Origin: Arctopsyche grandis
Taxonomy: Eukaryota > Arthropoda > Insecta > Trichoptera > Hydropsychidae
Reading direction: 5' to 3'
Assembly: GCF_051622035.1 (NCBI RefSeq)
Contig: NC_135355.1
Span: 39,537,986-39,601,985 of the forward strand
DNA length: 64,000 bases
The notes below the pieces were generated by a model. It made no database searches. It saw nothing but the letters and a program-made list of their open reading frames with translations, and was not told the origin of the DNA. A program made the position numbers and the translations under genes. This document shows, one piece after another, positions 25,391 to 42,849 of this stretch (positions are counted from its first letter, which is position 1; each line of letters starts with the position of its first letter).

Positions 25391-27130
25391 CAGTGGCGGC
25401 TCGTGATAATTTTGAGTGGCGGGGCTGCACTGAAAAGATGTCTAAAAAATGTCACCATAATTATTCTATCATGTCATAACAGGACAAAATAAGCACAATT
25501 TTTGGCGTACGACCACTTACATGTGGATTTAAGTATTATTGAAAAAAAAACTAGCAAAATTCACCACCCATTAAAGGGGTGCGTCCAAACGCGATGAAGA
25601 TTTCGAAAAATACGCTGGTACTTCAGTAAGATTGCTAAAAAAATTCGTTCTTGCTGGTTTCGCGACGCGGATTAAAAAAAACCCCAAAAACTTAACCCCC
25701 TAATTCGTAACGAAAAACATTAACCTGTTGAAAATGCATCGATACATCGGTTGTTTCATCTGCCATAACAGCTAGATAAGTTGTTTTTTTTTTATTTCAG
25801 CACTTATTTGTTCCCTACAAACGTTCAAAATACAATCTAAAAGTTAATTTTGAATAGTTTTTGATGTCCCTTTAAAAACCGAAGAAGTTTGAAAATGTTT
25901 TTTTAAAGAATCGTCGAAATTTTGTGAATATTCTAGAAGCCCCCGAAAAACTCCTGGATTTTTTGAATTATCTGTTTCATCGTGTCCCCTCATTGGCATT
26001 TCAAATTTACCGCAAAATTTAACGCAATCAATAATTTTAAATAAAACATCCCGATTTTTTTTTGACGTTTTCGTTATGCTTATCTATTTCCCGCCGACAA
26101 GCTTCCCAAAATCGTGAGATTACACAAATTTGTTCGACACTTCCCTCGTGTTTTTAAATTTATCGTTTAAATGTTTTAAGTCAATAACTCCTGTTTTCGT
26201 CCAAGATGCTTCGACTGGCGACTCGCCTCCAAACAAAAGACACGGATAACAAAATAACGTGTTTTTTTTATAAATGTCTGGATTAAATTTTCGCGAGTAA
26301 CTAAAAGATCTACTAGTTGCAGGCTGTGAAATAATTAAATTGGGCGTGAGGCAGCCTAATGCTTTTATAGCGACTTTTTCGGTAAATTCTAGTCGCGAAA
26401 AGTGCAAATTTTGTAAATATTTTACTGAATTCTTTTGTTCTTCCATTTTTAAAAGAAAAAAAATCTTAATATATTTAAATAAAAAATTACGAGAAAAAGT
26501 TAAACAGATTTGAAAAAAGTTTGCTGTTATCAAAATGAAAACGACTCACCGAAGATTTGATGAGGGCTCGTACACAACCAATTAAGAGTAACGAAAACGA
26601 ATAAAGCTGTGATCGTGCGATTCAACTAATCAAATGTAAGATCAAGCGCGCGAAATCTTAAACAAACTGACAGAAGAATGTCAAAGGCGAAGACTGCCGA
26701 CTGTAGACGGCAGACAGGCGAAGGCTGCCGACTGTCCAGCCCAAAATGGCAGAGTGAGTGAAAGAGAAAGAGCTATCTGCAGTTGCAAATAGCTCTTTCT
26801 CTTTCTCGTTCCGAAACTCCGGGCTGCGCAGCGTTCAGCTCGGCGCTGTAACACTTTACAGCCAGTACAGCAACATTTTAATTCATCTGTCACCATACAA
26901 GTTAGTGGGGTCTTCAAAACGGTCAACATTACTTACAATATCACCCTTTTGGATATGGGTGATATTGTAAGTAATATTTACTCTGTCGAAGGCCCCAATA
27001 GTTAAGTCCATCCAACTAATAAAAAAAATATCATTAATAAATAAAATATTAAATGTATTATTAAATATATATCTTAGAATTTTATAGGAGGGGCTGCAGC
27101 CCGGCAGCCCATTAGGACGAGCCGCCACTG
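25391..27130 (-). mobile_element. hAT transposon, 1740 bp, perfect 8-bp target duplication
   Basis: The inverted ends are CAGTGGCGGCTCGT and ACGAGCCGCCACTG, flanked by ATATACAT on both sides (25383-25390 and 27131-27138). The TIR type and 8-bp duplication place it in hAT. The interior holds the N-terminal and middle parts of a ZMYM1-type transposase on the minus strand. The C-terminal part is missing, so the copy is internally deleted. A 163-bp relative lies at 45754-45916. Confidence 0.93.
25690..26446 (-). pseudogene. hAT transposase relic (ZMYM1-like)
   Basis: From the ATG at 26446, MEEQKNSVKYLQ leads into a TTF-type zinc-finger region with FCYPCLLFGG and WTKTGVIDL. After frameshifts the reading resumes with MRGHDETDNSKNPG, LLEYSQNFD and FKGTS. 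It then reaches MADETTDVS near 25740-25760, a conserved hAT catalytic-region motif. Several frame breaks and the absent C-terminal dimerisation domain make it non-functional. Confidence 0.85.
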
Positions 27131-27139
27131 ATATACATA

Positions 27140-27990
27140 TATATAATAAGTTATTATTAATAACATACATAGATGTGGCATTAGAATCTAATGCCTACGC
27201 TATTTACCATTCATTTTAACATTATATAACCCACGACTGAAGTAAAAGTATATGCGAGAGATAAAGAGAGCCTATAATGCAAATTATATAAGATATAGTG
27301 TGAATTATAGGCATTTGAACAAATAAAGTGTGACAAAGCGAGAGGGCGGTGAAAAGGCAAATAAATACGGCAACTTACCATTACACGTAAAGATGGTCAA
27401 AATTTTAGCATATTTTAAATGTATCTATTACAATTATTTTTCACCATCGAACTATCAGAAACGATTTAAATTTCCATCGTTGACCAAAGGCACAAAATGG
27501 CAAAGTATCAAAACGATCGGAAGACTGTAGGGTAAAAGGTATAACCGTCCGAAATTATATGCGAACCAGGCAGTACATATATGTCGGAGTATTTCATCAG
27601 GTAAAAGTCGAGTTTATTCACGGCACGGCAATACTCGAGTACTCGCAAAGAGCAGCCAATCACAGGAAGGAGCGGGTCGACCGAGCCTAGCGGTTCCACC
27701 TCATCAATAAACCCGACTTTTACCGAATAAATAGCAAAAACCAAAAAATGATCATATAACAGGAAACATAGTATGGAATGAAAAAAAAAATTAAACAATC
27801 ATAATAAAAAAAAACAATAAAGCATTTAAGTATTAGTATGGCATTATATTATATTAATATATGTACATATTAGTAATAGAATACTAGCATACTATACATA
27901 AAAGCATATTAATATAGAACATACATCAAAAATAAAAGCATATTAATATCCTCGAAAAAGGTTTGTTAAACAAATGCCTTTTCGAAGAAC
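27140..27990. other. no gene seen between the hAT element and the THAP stop codon
   Basis: AT-rich. 27820-27960 has repeated AAAGCATATTAATAT words. It presumably includes the 3' UTR of the THAP gene. Confidence 0.5.
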
Positions 27991-27992
27991 AT

Positions 27993-32949
<4,957 letters not shown>

Positions 32950-33246
32950 TTTCGAAAAATGTCAGTCGACCTTCCTACTTAGAAGCCAGGTAGCTACTGA
33001 GGGTATGCACCCTTTTTTTGTGTGTGCAACCCTCAACAAGGTGACAAGCTTAGAGCGTCAGACCCTTTGATGTATAATATACTAGATCCGCCCTCACGTG
33101 TTATACTTGTCTCCCTTTTGGCGCATGCAAAATACATGGCGCATGTACAGTTTCTCTTAGTAGGTAGGTAGGTAGAGTCTGTTCAAGAAACGAGCGACCT
33201 GGTTGACAGTATTCGTAACTACCGGTTGACTGCAAAGTATGCGTTA

Positions 33247-33680
<434 letters not shown>

Positions 33681-34155
33681 TTTAAAGTTTTTCTCAAAAA
33701 TGAAACAAAAGGAACTTTTTTGTTATCTAAATTTATTTGTATCTATATTACGTAATATAAAAAAAGTACAAACACAAATACAAATAAAAATACAAAATAT
33801 TTTTTATTTAGACTTATTATACGATATACAATCGAGCGCGGTGATGTAGTTAGTGGTAAGCTCAAAAGTAGTGATTTTGTCAATTATTGAAATAAGTAAT
33901 TTTTCTTGAATTTTGAAACGGAATTGACGGGTTTTTTTGGATTATTATCTGGTTTTGGCGGAGGGAAATTCCGGAGCGCACATGCCGCACCACTACATCA
34001 TGCACGACTGTATTATACCTATACTTTTACATTGTTGAAAAAAATAACTAACAATTTTTTTATATTACTTATGTGTTGGGAACTTTGTAACCACCGTATA
34101 TGAAAAAAGCGAAGATATGTCCTCCTACGTCGAACGCTGAAGTGAAACTAATGAC

Positions 34156-34299
34156 TAGAGGTCGGAATCTGAAGGGGCCGAAAACGTGCCGCCTATTGTT
34201 CAATTGTTGTAAATGCTTTGTAAAAAAGGTTCGGCAAACCTTTAACAATGCATTTACAATCTTTGAACAATAAACAGCCCCTTCAGATTCCGGGCTCTA
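34156..34299. mobile_element. palindromic hAT MITE, copy 2
   Basis: Same family as 13292-13435, inverted relative to it. It is flanked by a perfect 8-bp duplication, CTAATGAC (34148-34155 and 34300-34307). Confidence 0.9.
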
Positions 34300-34543
34300 C
34301 TAATGACCACTGCATGTATATATGTACACTAATACTGTCACCCAGGTCGCTCGTTTCTTGAACAGACTCTACCGCTGCGTCGTAGGGAAAAAAACCCAAC
34401 TTCCCCGGTAGTTAAACCCCCCGCACCCCTCAGTTAGTGAAGACAAGATCTCCGACCAAAATAACACGTCTGGGCCCATATAGTGTATTATACATCAATG
34501 GTCAGGCCCATAGATGTAGAAAAACCTAGATATACCATTACAT

Positions 34544-35691
34544 CAGCGGTTTCCAAACTTTATGCTACTACGCCTACATAAAAAAAAATATTTTACCTTT
34601 TATTTTTTAATAGATATAATAATATAGACACGTTTTAAATAATAAACCTTTATTTAAAAAAAAATACTGAACACTGCAATAGACAGCTAGATTAGACAGA
34701 TAATAGACTGCCATAACCTAAATTTATACGAGCACGTATATTTATTTTTATATTAAATTACATCTAACACATCAAAATTTAATGCGAAGGATGTTGTTGT
34801 TTATTGGCACAAAGTTTATCAAATCTTGGGGGCAATATGGAGAGTGCCACTCGTAACTCCTTTTCGACTATTTACCTGGCTCGATATTTGGTTTTCATTG
34901 CAGCTAGTGCCGAAAAGCCCGTTTCTCATAAATGAGACGTTACAAACGGTAGAAGCACTTGCATTGCTTTGCAATACAAAGAATCATACTCTCCACTAAG
35001 ATTCATCCAAAATTTAATTATGGTTTCATTTTGAAACTTTTGTTTCAGTGAGCTATCACATGATCGCATCAATTTTTCTTTTTCGATGGTTGTCAACTCG
35101 AATTCGTCTTCTTCATTGTAGTTAAATAGATTCTGTATCCACAAAAACTTTGAAAGTTCAAGGTCTTTTTTTTTGAAAAATGCAGCACTAAACCATCCAA
35201 GTGGTCAGTAAAAAGATTTTTATTTGCTTCAATGTTGGTCGTGGCCCAGAAATCTTTGGAAAGTGAAAACATATCCAACTCATTCTTTTGTAAATTTGAT
35301 TTCCATAACTTCAACTTTTTAATCAAAGCTTTTACTTTGTCTTTTTGAACAAGTGGATGTATTTGTGATCCCTGCATTGATTTATTTAAACTGTTCAATT
35401 TTCCAAAAATTTCAACCAAATAGGCAAGTTTAACAATAAAATTATCGTTCGTCCACAAATGTGCCTCTTCGTGTTGGTTTTCTTCAAGAAAGGTTGCTAA
35501 TTAAATGTGTACATATATATATAAAAATGAAAGAAAAATAAAAATAAATATTCATGCATTGCATTTTTACTGTTGAGCTACGATAAGTTTTATTTTTTTG
35601 TAGATATTATGGTATGAAAATTATTTTTTTATTAAAAAGTTTTGGCGCCTCCACTTGCAATAGTCCGCGCCTCCCAGTTTGGAAACCGCTG
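34544..35691 (-). mobile_element. hAT element (ZBED5/Buster-like), 8-bp target duplication
   Basis: The ends are CAGCGGTTTCCAAACTTT and CAGTTTGGAAACCGCTG, flanked by CATTACAT (34536-34543 and 35692-35699). It is inserted into another repeat, whose halves at about 34400-34530 and 35705-35760 contain AACTGAGGGGTGCGGGG. The interior encodes part of a ZBED5-type transposase. Confidence 0.92.
34926..35458 (-). pseudogene. transposase relic, ZBED5/SCAND3-like C-terminal half
   Basis: Two overlapping minus-strand frames (35458-35093 and 35144-34926) resemble the middle and C-terminal parts of hAT transposases domesticated as ZBED5: KLAYLVEIFGKLNSLN, ALIKKLKLWKSNL and DHLDGLVLHF, then EKEKLMRSCDSSLKQKF and MQVLLPF. 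A frameshift near 35110 separates them. The N-terminal zinc finger and first catalytic part are absent. Confidence 0.85.
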
Positions 35692-35788
35692 CATTACATA
35701 CAAATTTCGTTGGAGATCTTGTCGCCACTAACTGAGGGGTGCGGGGGGTTTAACTAGCGGGGAAATGGTGAAAAAAAAGGAAGGAACG

Positions 35789-36134
35789 CAGTGGTCAGCA
35801 ACCAGTTTATATACATATGAACATGCACTGAAGTTTTATTTTATTTGACTCTCCTCGTGACAGTAAACAAAATTAATAAAGCCATATTAAGAAAAAAATA
35901 TTTAGCTATACAAACTATACTAAACTACAAATGTATGTTACTATAATAAAACCATCATTAACTATTACAATATTTAAACATTAGTAACTTCCACAAAGAT
36001 CAAGTTTAAATCTGACACTTTAATATTATATTTAGTTCATTGTTTGTAGTTTTAAATTATGTCGATTTCTGAATTTCCTTCAGTGCCAACAAGATATACG
36101 CGTGCATTTAGCGTGGCAGAGGTTGTCGACCGCT
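35789..36134. mobile_element. hAT-like MITE (346 bp), uninterrupted copy
   Basis: The ends are CAGTGGTCAGCAACC and GGTTGTCGACCGCTG, imperfect terminal inverted repeats of hAT type. The same element occurs in THAP intron 1, split into about 28857-28995, 29899-29920 and 32600-32779. Neither copy shows an 8-bp target duplication, so the two were probably multiplied with their flank rather than by separate insertion. Confidence 0.7.
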
Positions 36135-36213
36135 GTTCCATCAGTGCATAGAATCGCGCCGATATTTCATTAATGTTAAAATACTACTATAATTGAAGAC
36201 ATTATATATTAAT

Positions 36214-36294
36214 TCACATATGATATGTGATGCCATCCGCCTTTTTATGTTTTCTTGAGTAATTGTAACACAATTTCACTGAACACGTTGGCAT
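36214..36294 (-). pseudogene. duplicated first exon of the THAP gene, donor lost
   Basis: This repeats THAP exon 1 almost exactly: MPTCSVKLCYNYS and onward through GITYH, with one Glu-to-Asp change. In the working copy the exon ends TATCATAG|GTAAG. Here the same place reads TATCATATGTGA, so the donor is destroyed and a TGA follows one codon later. Flanking sequence on both sides (about 35960-36540) also matches 32600-33060, so this is a segmental copy rather than a retrocopy. No exon 2 or 3 equivalent lies downstream, and it cannot encode a full THAP finger. Confidence 0.85.
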
Positions 36295-37107
36295 TTTCGA
36301 AAAATGTCAATCGACCTTCCTACTTAGAAGCTAACTATGTAGCTACTGAGAGAGAGTTTGCATGATCTGTATTTTATTTTTGTGTGTGCATGTTCCAACA
36401 GGGTGATCGGCTTAGAGCGTCAGGGCGTATCTATGGTATTCTATATCTATGGCCAGGCAGCTGCTGAGGGTATGCACCCTTTTTTTGTGTGTGCAACCCT
36501 CAACAGGGTGACAAGCTTAGAGCGTCAGGCCCTATCTATGGTAAAAAAAAAAGGTATAGTCCTTGCCACATAGCTTTATTAAACGCCTACCGTTTATCTA
36601 AAAAGTGTTTACATATTTTTTAATATATAATTCATTGGTTGTTTATGGAAGCAATTTAAAGGTCCATTTTATAAAATAAATGCGCGTTTGAAAAAAATTT
36701 GTACATTAAAATAAGTTTCTGTGCATTACAAAAAAATTGTGTGCATTTTTAAGTGACGGATACAGATTGCATTAGAAACTTTGCTTTGATCATTGAAAAA
36801 TATATTTACAACTTAAAAAGCGGACGTTTGCTACTTAAACGTGCAGATTTGCTACTTAAATGTGCACTGCAGAAGCAACAATAGCAACAGACTGATTTAT
36901 TACGTCCACCAAATCCGGATGATTTGATTGATCCGCCAGCAAATTCCTAGCAAAAAATTTAATTTTTGAAAAATACATCATATGTAAGCGAGTATGGCGG
37001 AAGAAAAATTAGAGTATGGTGTGTGTGTTCAACAATTTCACGCACTTCCTGGTTATGGTGAATTTTTCTCTGTTAATATCTGCAACAATTTTATAAAATA
37101 CATTCAA

Positions 37108-37226
37108 TTGTTTAATTTGATTTGCAACATGACGAATTTGATTTATAAAATGACGAATTTGATTTGTAAAACGACGAATTCGATTTGTAAAACGACAAGT
37201 TTGATTTGTAAAATGACGAATTTGAA
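37108..37226. repeat. 21-bp tandem repeat
   Basis: About five units of ATTTGATTTGTAAAATGACGA with substitutions. The frame across it (repeats of NLICKMT) is open because 21 is a multiple of three; nothing else supports a gene. Confidence 0.85.
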
Positions 37227-37526
37227 GTTCAAAAGCTGTAAACAGATTCCTATATTATCATTTTGAAATAAAAATCTAGTTAATAACATATTTTCAAAAT
37301 AATTACCCAATTTGTGGTTTCTTGCATATTTTCAAATATGAAAACATTTAAAATCACTCCAAACATTTAAGATCACTTATTTGGTTTTCCCCGATAACGA
37401 TCTTCCTTGTCCTAGTTTACTGCATTCCGACATCAATTAACTAAAACTTTGCGAATACCGTGTAGCTTTCTGACCGTTCCGCTTCCTGTCCAATGAGATA
37501 CTGACTTTGACCGATCTCGTCATAAT

Positions 37527-37659
37527 TAAAGCCCGGACCCAGAACGCACCGCTCATTGTTCAAATGTTGTAAATGCATTGTTAAAGGTTTGCCGAACCTT
37601 TTTTACTAAGCATTTACAACAATTGAACAATGAGCGGCGCGCTTTGGGTCCGCACTCTA
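37527..37659. mobile_element. palindromic hAT MITE, copy 3
   Basis: A diverged copy with arms ending TAAAGCCCGGACCC and GGGTCCGCACTCTA, flanked by a perfect 8-bp duplication, GTCATAAT (37519-37526 and 37660-37667). The core TTGTAAATGCATTGTTAAAG is shared with the other copies. Confidence 0.88.
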
Positions 37660-37722
37660 GTCATAATGCACCAATCCTGTGCATCTGAAGAATTTGACAA
37701 AGTTATGTGACAAGGACTATAC

Positions 37723-37979
37723 GGTGACACGACAACTCGTTCACAGATTTTCCGTAAACCGAGGATGCGCTCCAGGCATTACGTATACGGCCATCTCTTT
37801 CTCACACCGTCTGTTCACCAAGATCTCGTTTACTATGCCATTACGTATGCAGCCATCTCTTTCACAAACCGTCTGTTCACCGATAACAGACGGTTTGTGA
37901 AAGAGTTTACTATGCGTTTACTATGCCTGGAGCGCATCCTCGGTTTACGGAAAATCTGTGAACGAGTTGTCAGGTAACC
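37723..37979. mobile_element. foldback element with 9-bp target duplication (Mutator-like)
   Basis: It is flanked by GGACTATAC (37714-37722 and 37980-37988). The arms read GACAACTCGTTCACAG and onward, and pair for about 50 bp with the right end. An inner inverted repeat, CTCTTTCACAAACCGTCTG with its complement, surrounds the centre. A 9-bp duplication with long inverted repeats is typical of Mutator-like elements. No coding capacity is seen. Confidence 0.8.
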
Positions 37980-37989
37980 GGACTATACG

Positions 37990-38720
37990 ATTAGTAACGG
38001 GCGAGGACCAGGTAACAAACCAATAAAATATTATTAAATGTAGTTTCAATAACCTTCTCAAGAGACATTTTGCTGAGGACGCAAAGACCCCAGGTTGCGA
38101 TTCAAACGAGAAGTAAAACTTTCTTACGACGAAAGATACAACAAATACCAGAGTTCTCCAACATACGGCCCCCGAACTCATTTAATCCGACGTCAGATTA
38201 ACCTTGAATCCAGCCCGTGGCCCTTGAATTTTTAACAAGCCTTTTATTTTCTAAACTTCATCCAGATAATTAAGAAATACTGCGTAGCTAGAAATTCAAG
38301 ATATGTATATTATTAATGCAATTCATAATTATATACATTATTATAATAGGAATTTTATTCCCTTTATTATTACAATATTAAGATTACATCATTATAATAG
38401 AAAATTTTATTATTTTATCGGGTTTTCGTGAATATTTTAAATGCGATTGCAAACCAAGCGGGCGCATGCTTATTTCGCTGCATGCTCATTTCATACTTTT
38501 GTCTCGGATTATGCCATTTTAAACTTGCCAGAAAGATCCAACTCAATTTTAAGAATTGCCAATCATCGATGTACATCGAAATGTCATCTGCGAAACCCCA
38601 TGAATATCTCGTCTTTCGCACATGTTGAAATTCAAACAGTTAAAATTCAATCGAAATGAGCATGCAGCCGGGTGGTATGCAATCATTTGTAGCAAACCCA
38701 TTTGAACTATTTCTGGTTAT
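37990..38720. other. no gene seen
   Basis: Short overlapping frames only, none with a recognisable domain. Confidence 0.5.
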
Positions 38721-38721
38721 T

Positions 38722-39290
38722 TTACTGTGTGATGTGTTGAAGGCGGGAGAATAGCTTTACTTTCGCGTCATTAAAATCGTAATTACAGTTTTTTCCCGTT
38801 TTATTTCACTGTAATCTTCCTGGACATGCATACAACAAATCCTGAAAGTTCCATTGTAATCGGTTCAGTGGTTTAGGAGCCTATTCGAGACACACAGACA
38901 GACAGACGTTCATTTTAATACATACATAATATATGTATACTAGCTGAACCAGGCATGCCTTGCAACGCCACAACAACGCATGCAATTCCCGTTCCCGTTC
39001 CCTATCCCGTTTCCGTTCCCGTTCTCGTTCCCGTTCCCGTTCCCATCTGTCAGAAAAACGCAGGCAGCGAACACGTTGGTCGCGACGCGAAAACATTTTA
39101 AATTATAGCGTTGCAATGACACCCATTCCCGTTTTACCCGTTTTTTTTCACAGTAATCTTCCCGGATATGCATACAACAAATCCTGAAAGTTCGCATCAC
39201 CATCAACCATCGCAATCGCTTTAGTGGCTTAGGAGCCTATTCGAGACACACAGACATTCATTTTTATATATATGTATATACATAGATGGA
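38722..39290 (-). mobile_element. Helitron family 2, two adjacent copies
   Basis: A 5'-side piece (38722-38938) abuts a copy beginning CTAGCTGAACCAGGCATGCC at 38940. The latter contains a hexamer array, (CCCGTT)n, at 38980-39045. It ends near 39290 after CACACAGACATTCATTTTTA. Confidence 0.72.
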
Positions 39291-39343
39291 TATGTAGATA
39301 TGCCATAACCCATTCGATGATATTTCATCGGGCACAACACTAG
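39291..39343 (+). mobile_element. Helitron 3' terminus with hairpin
   Basis: CGATGATATTTCATCG forms a 6-bp stem, followed by GGCACAACACTAG, the same tail as in family 3. This is the canonical Helitron 3' architecture. Confidence 0.65.
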
Positions 39344-40046
39344 TATAATATGTTGGGATTGAAATTAAAGCAGTATACATATGTATGTTTATGTTTTTAT
39401 TTTCAAATTTTTTTCTTCGTATAATTTACTCAAAGCAATGTTTCATACAATTAACGGATTTACTCCGGATCATATGCAGACGAATAAGAAAAAAAAGTCC
39501 TTTTGAATATGTTATAGTAAATTGTGTAATGTTCAGCTCGTTAAATATCAATTATCACTATCATTGGAAACCGTTGTGAAATTGTGACCGAAGACGGGTC
39601 AAAATGTCCATAAAAGTGATTAAATAGTAATAAACTCATGTATACGGTGCATCTCGAGTGCCATTATCTCACATTTCCAAAAGTCATTTTGTACATTTGA
39701 AACGGCACATTTTCAAAATGAAGTGGCAGTCTAATTCTAATGTTTTGACAGGTTGCGAAAGATGCGTTTAAAACTATGATATATTCACTTACGACAAATC
39801 GGATGGTGGTTAATTGCAACGTGGTGCAATGCAGCAGCGTGCACTTGGCTAGCGATTGGACTCGACTTTCAAGTTTCCGATTTGATTTTTAATATCAGCA
39901 TCGAATAGTGAAAACGTCAAGGCAAGTGCCTATCGAGTGCCAAAGGAGTGCTCAAGTGACATTCGCTGCAACAATGTAATGTGGTATGAATTCACATGTT
40001 TTCGTACGATGGTTATTTGGTCTGTTCTATGTATCTGTCATTACAC

Positions 40047-40857
40047 TGTTCGACACGAAACATGGTTCAGAGATGAGATATGACTTTCCTTATAGATCTA
40101 TGCCCAGTAAATATGAATCTGGTAATAAAAAATGTTGATTGGCTCGAGATTCGGAGATATGTATATGTGTTTTTTAAATCGCGCGATTTTTCTATATCTT
40201 GGTGTTGTTCGGTCGATGTCTCAAAATATGTCAATTTCCTGTTCAAAATGAATATTGTAATCTATAGTCGTGTATTTTATCTACTATTTGTAGTACTTTT
40301 TAGCTTTCAAATCTCTCTAAGTAGTCGTCCAGTTCAAATCAAAAGTCAAAAGTACGTATTTTCACTTGGGATTTTTTCCCACTGTTAATACCCGTTGATA
40401 TTGAGTATCTTCTATTGAAACATGTTTATTGGGATAGTGTTCTAGCCACACTATTTTTTGTTTTCGTTTAAAAGGGTTAATTGGAAGTGTGCTGAATTTT
40501 AAATCGGTAAAATTGCGAGCTAAAAATTCGCTACTATTATTTACTAGTATTTACATGAATCTGAATTGAATTAATAGGGATAATATGTATATTAAATTGT
40601 CTGTATATGAGAATTAAATAAAATTCCACTTAGCAAAATCATATTTCGACTATTCTTGTGGATTAATAACAAAGATTATATTGATAACTGGCTTACCTCG
40701 ATTAAATAAACGAATTTTTGTTATTAATCGGAATTTTATTTAATTCTCATATATGTACATACCAGATTCGTGTTCACTGTGCATAGATCTATAAGAAAAG
40801 TCATATCTCGTCTCTGAACCAAAAACAAAAAGTCATCATTTGTCGAACAGTGTTAAT
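40047..40857. repeat. long repeat B, copy 2, with inverted ends
   Basis: The left end (CACTGTTCGACACGAAAC, GAGATATGACTTTC, ATAGATCTATGCCCAG) is repeated in inverse at 40765-40857. This copy therefore has terminal inverted repeats of about 75-90 bp and looks like a DNA transposon of unknown family. No transposase is seen. It abuts the hAT-like MITE at 40860. Confidence 0.65.
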
Positions 40858-40859
40858 AG

Positions 40860-41647
40860 CAGTGCCGGCCTTATAAGATAATTATAAGCCATTAAGTTAT
40901 AACCAATTGAGCCCTAGGTCAATTTTTCTAAGCACAAAAATGGATTACCATCCTCCTTTTTCCGGTCTTGGGACCTTGTTACAGTTTTAGGCAGTATCAT
41001 AGCAACCCAAATGTTTGGCTATAATTCTTGTAAATTATGCTGTTTTATAAAATTTAATACAATGAGTGGATTGGATTCATTTTACCTCGAACTTCATTTG
41101 ATAGAAATGTTTTTAAATTGATAAGTTAATTGCTAATAATATCAGATTTTAAATTCGCGATGAGCTTAATTAGAAGGTCGTCTCTTTCCAGTAGATAGTT
41201 TGCATACTACAAAATGCAAAAAACCCCTCATCTTTGAATATTCGTTTAGCTGTTCGAATCTAAAATATATATTTTTTTTAGGAATATAATTGCACGTTAT
41301 CAGTTAGAATCGTCCAGCGATACATTGAAGCTGAAAATAGTGTAAACAATCTTTGGAGATTATCGAAAATCGCAGCGTAGTATAGCACAAGATTTAAATT
41401 GTGGCTGCCACAGAGAAACGTTAATTATAATACAAAAGGGAATGCGCCTTCATCCAATGAATAGAATTTGCCGGGTACAAATGAGTTTAGAAAGTAGCGG
41501 CGCCTTTGGCGCTCTAATCTAAGATTTTGTAGGACCTTTGCCGCTCTAATTTTAAATTTTAAAGCGCTTTTGGCGCATCGAGCGGCACCCTAACTTATTT
41601 GGCGCCTTCTTGCACCACCCGACCCAGACTCCTTAAAGCCGGCACTG
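40860..41647. mobile_element. hAT-like MITE, degenerate
   Basis: The ends are CAGTGCCGGCCTTA and TAAAGCCGGCACTG. The flanking octamers GTTAATAG and ATCATTAG match at five of eight positions and both keep the T and A expected at positions 2 and 7 of hAT targets. The interior contains repeated GGCGC-rich words and no transposase. Confidence 0.65.
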
Positions 41648-41784
41648 ATCATTAGATACAGTCCGATGATGAAACATTGTAAATTTCATCACACTTTGTG
41701 CAGTAATGCTCCAGAAATTTTACCATATCCCTAAAGTCATCACTGTCTTCAAATATGCATATTGATGTGAATCAACATATATAT

Positions 41785-42097
41785 AATATCGCTATTCTTG
41801 TGTGTCTGTGTTTTATGTATATCTGCGATAACGCTCGCCGTACTATACGTTTCGATTCAATATACATATGTAGGTCACAGCTAAACCACTGCCAACAAAA
41901 TGTACGAATATAATTATGAAAGAAAAAACAGTATATATAGAAGTTTTTTCTTTTGTTATTAAATCGTATACATTTTGTTGGCAGTGGTTTAGCTGTCACG
42001 AACATACGTATGTATGTTGAATTGGAACGACTATTATACTACGGCGAGCGTTATCTCAGATACATAGACAGACAGACACAGAATAACGATATTATAT
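41785..42097. repeat. large inverted repeat, arms about 125 bp
   Basis: The left arm includes GATAACGCTCGCCGTACTAT and CTAAACCACTGCCAACAAAA; the right arm carries their complements. A spacer of about 60 bp separates them. Each outer end resembles a Helitron 5' start (TCGTTATTCTGTGTCTG), so it may be two Helitron-type ends head to head or a foldback MITE. Confidence 0.75.
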
Positions 42098-42115
42098 TAT
42101 ATGATAATTACAATT

Positions 42116-42665
42116 GTAACGTGACGTTCTCCCAGCCGCCCCATCAGGGCAACACTAGCCCTGATCTAGGGTTGCCACACTGAATGCCATCCTGCCGCGG
42201 GAAAGGAGACGAGACCCAACTCTCGTCCATTCGCATTTCGGTCGTCCCCGGGTACAGGCGTACCCCCCTTCCTCGATCTCTCCCGAGCCACCTCCATAAC
42301 AGGCGTGCCTGGAGATCAGCCATTTTGGATAGCCGTGGGACGGTTGAGTTATCATAACTCCCTCCCCGAGTTCCAACGAGTTCGTCACCTGTATCTTCAT
42401 GCAGCTTCCTATCCCTGTGCGGGGTAACCTTTCCGTGGAAGCCGAGCGCTCCGGAAAGCCCTAGAAGCATCAGCCGCTGGAAGACGGACCAGGTGCCCGA
42501 GAGCCAGATTCACAACAGCTGCCGCATCTATAGACGAGACGAGGATTATAATCAGGAACTTCACGACTACTATAAGAAATCCCAGATTAGCCAGTTCTGT
42601 TCCCTTTGACCCCAATCCCGGAACAAACGCACCTGGAAGGACGAACAAACGTATCCCTGTACGCC
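42116..42665. other. GC-rich unidentified repeat-like block
   Basis: The block is much richer in G+C than its surroundings and has open frames on both strands, none with recognisable domains. It begins TGTAACGTGACG, which could be an LTR end, but no matching terminus or second copy was found. The Harbinger-like MITE sits at its right side. Confidence 0.35.
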
Positions 42666-42670
42666 AGTAA

Positions 42671-42846
42671 GGGCCGGGCCGTACCGTGCAACTTTGTCGG
42701 CCGACTTGTTGCACGACACGAAAAAATGTATGGAAATATGTGCGACAAACAAGTTGGCGGGTGTGGCATGTCCCATCTACCTGCATGTATTGGTCTGGCC
42801 GCCCTCAACCAAGTCGCTCGCAAGTCGCACGGTGCGGCCCGGCCCT
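42671..42846. mobile_element. Harbinger-like MITE with TAA target duplication
   Basis: The 19-bp ends GGGCCGGGCCGTACCGTGC and GCACGGTGCGGCCCGGCCC differ at one position and are flanked by TAA (42668-42670 and 42847-42849). TWA targets are characteristic of PIF/Harbinger. The interior (TTGCACGACACG, CGCTCGCAAGTCGC) has no coding capacity. Confidence 0.82.
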
Positions 42847-42849
42847 AAC

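Noticed and set aside
36994..37266. 90-codon plus frame with NLICKMT repeats
   Set aside because: It is the translation of a 21-bp tandem repeat; unit length alone keeps it open.
42409..42848. Overlapping frames on both strands at 42.4-42.85 kb
   Set aside because: They run across the boundary of the Harbinger-like MITE and share no domain with known proteins.
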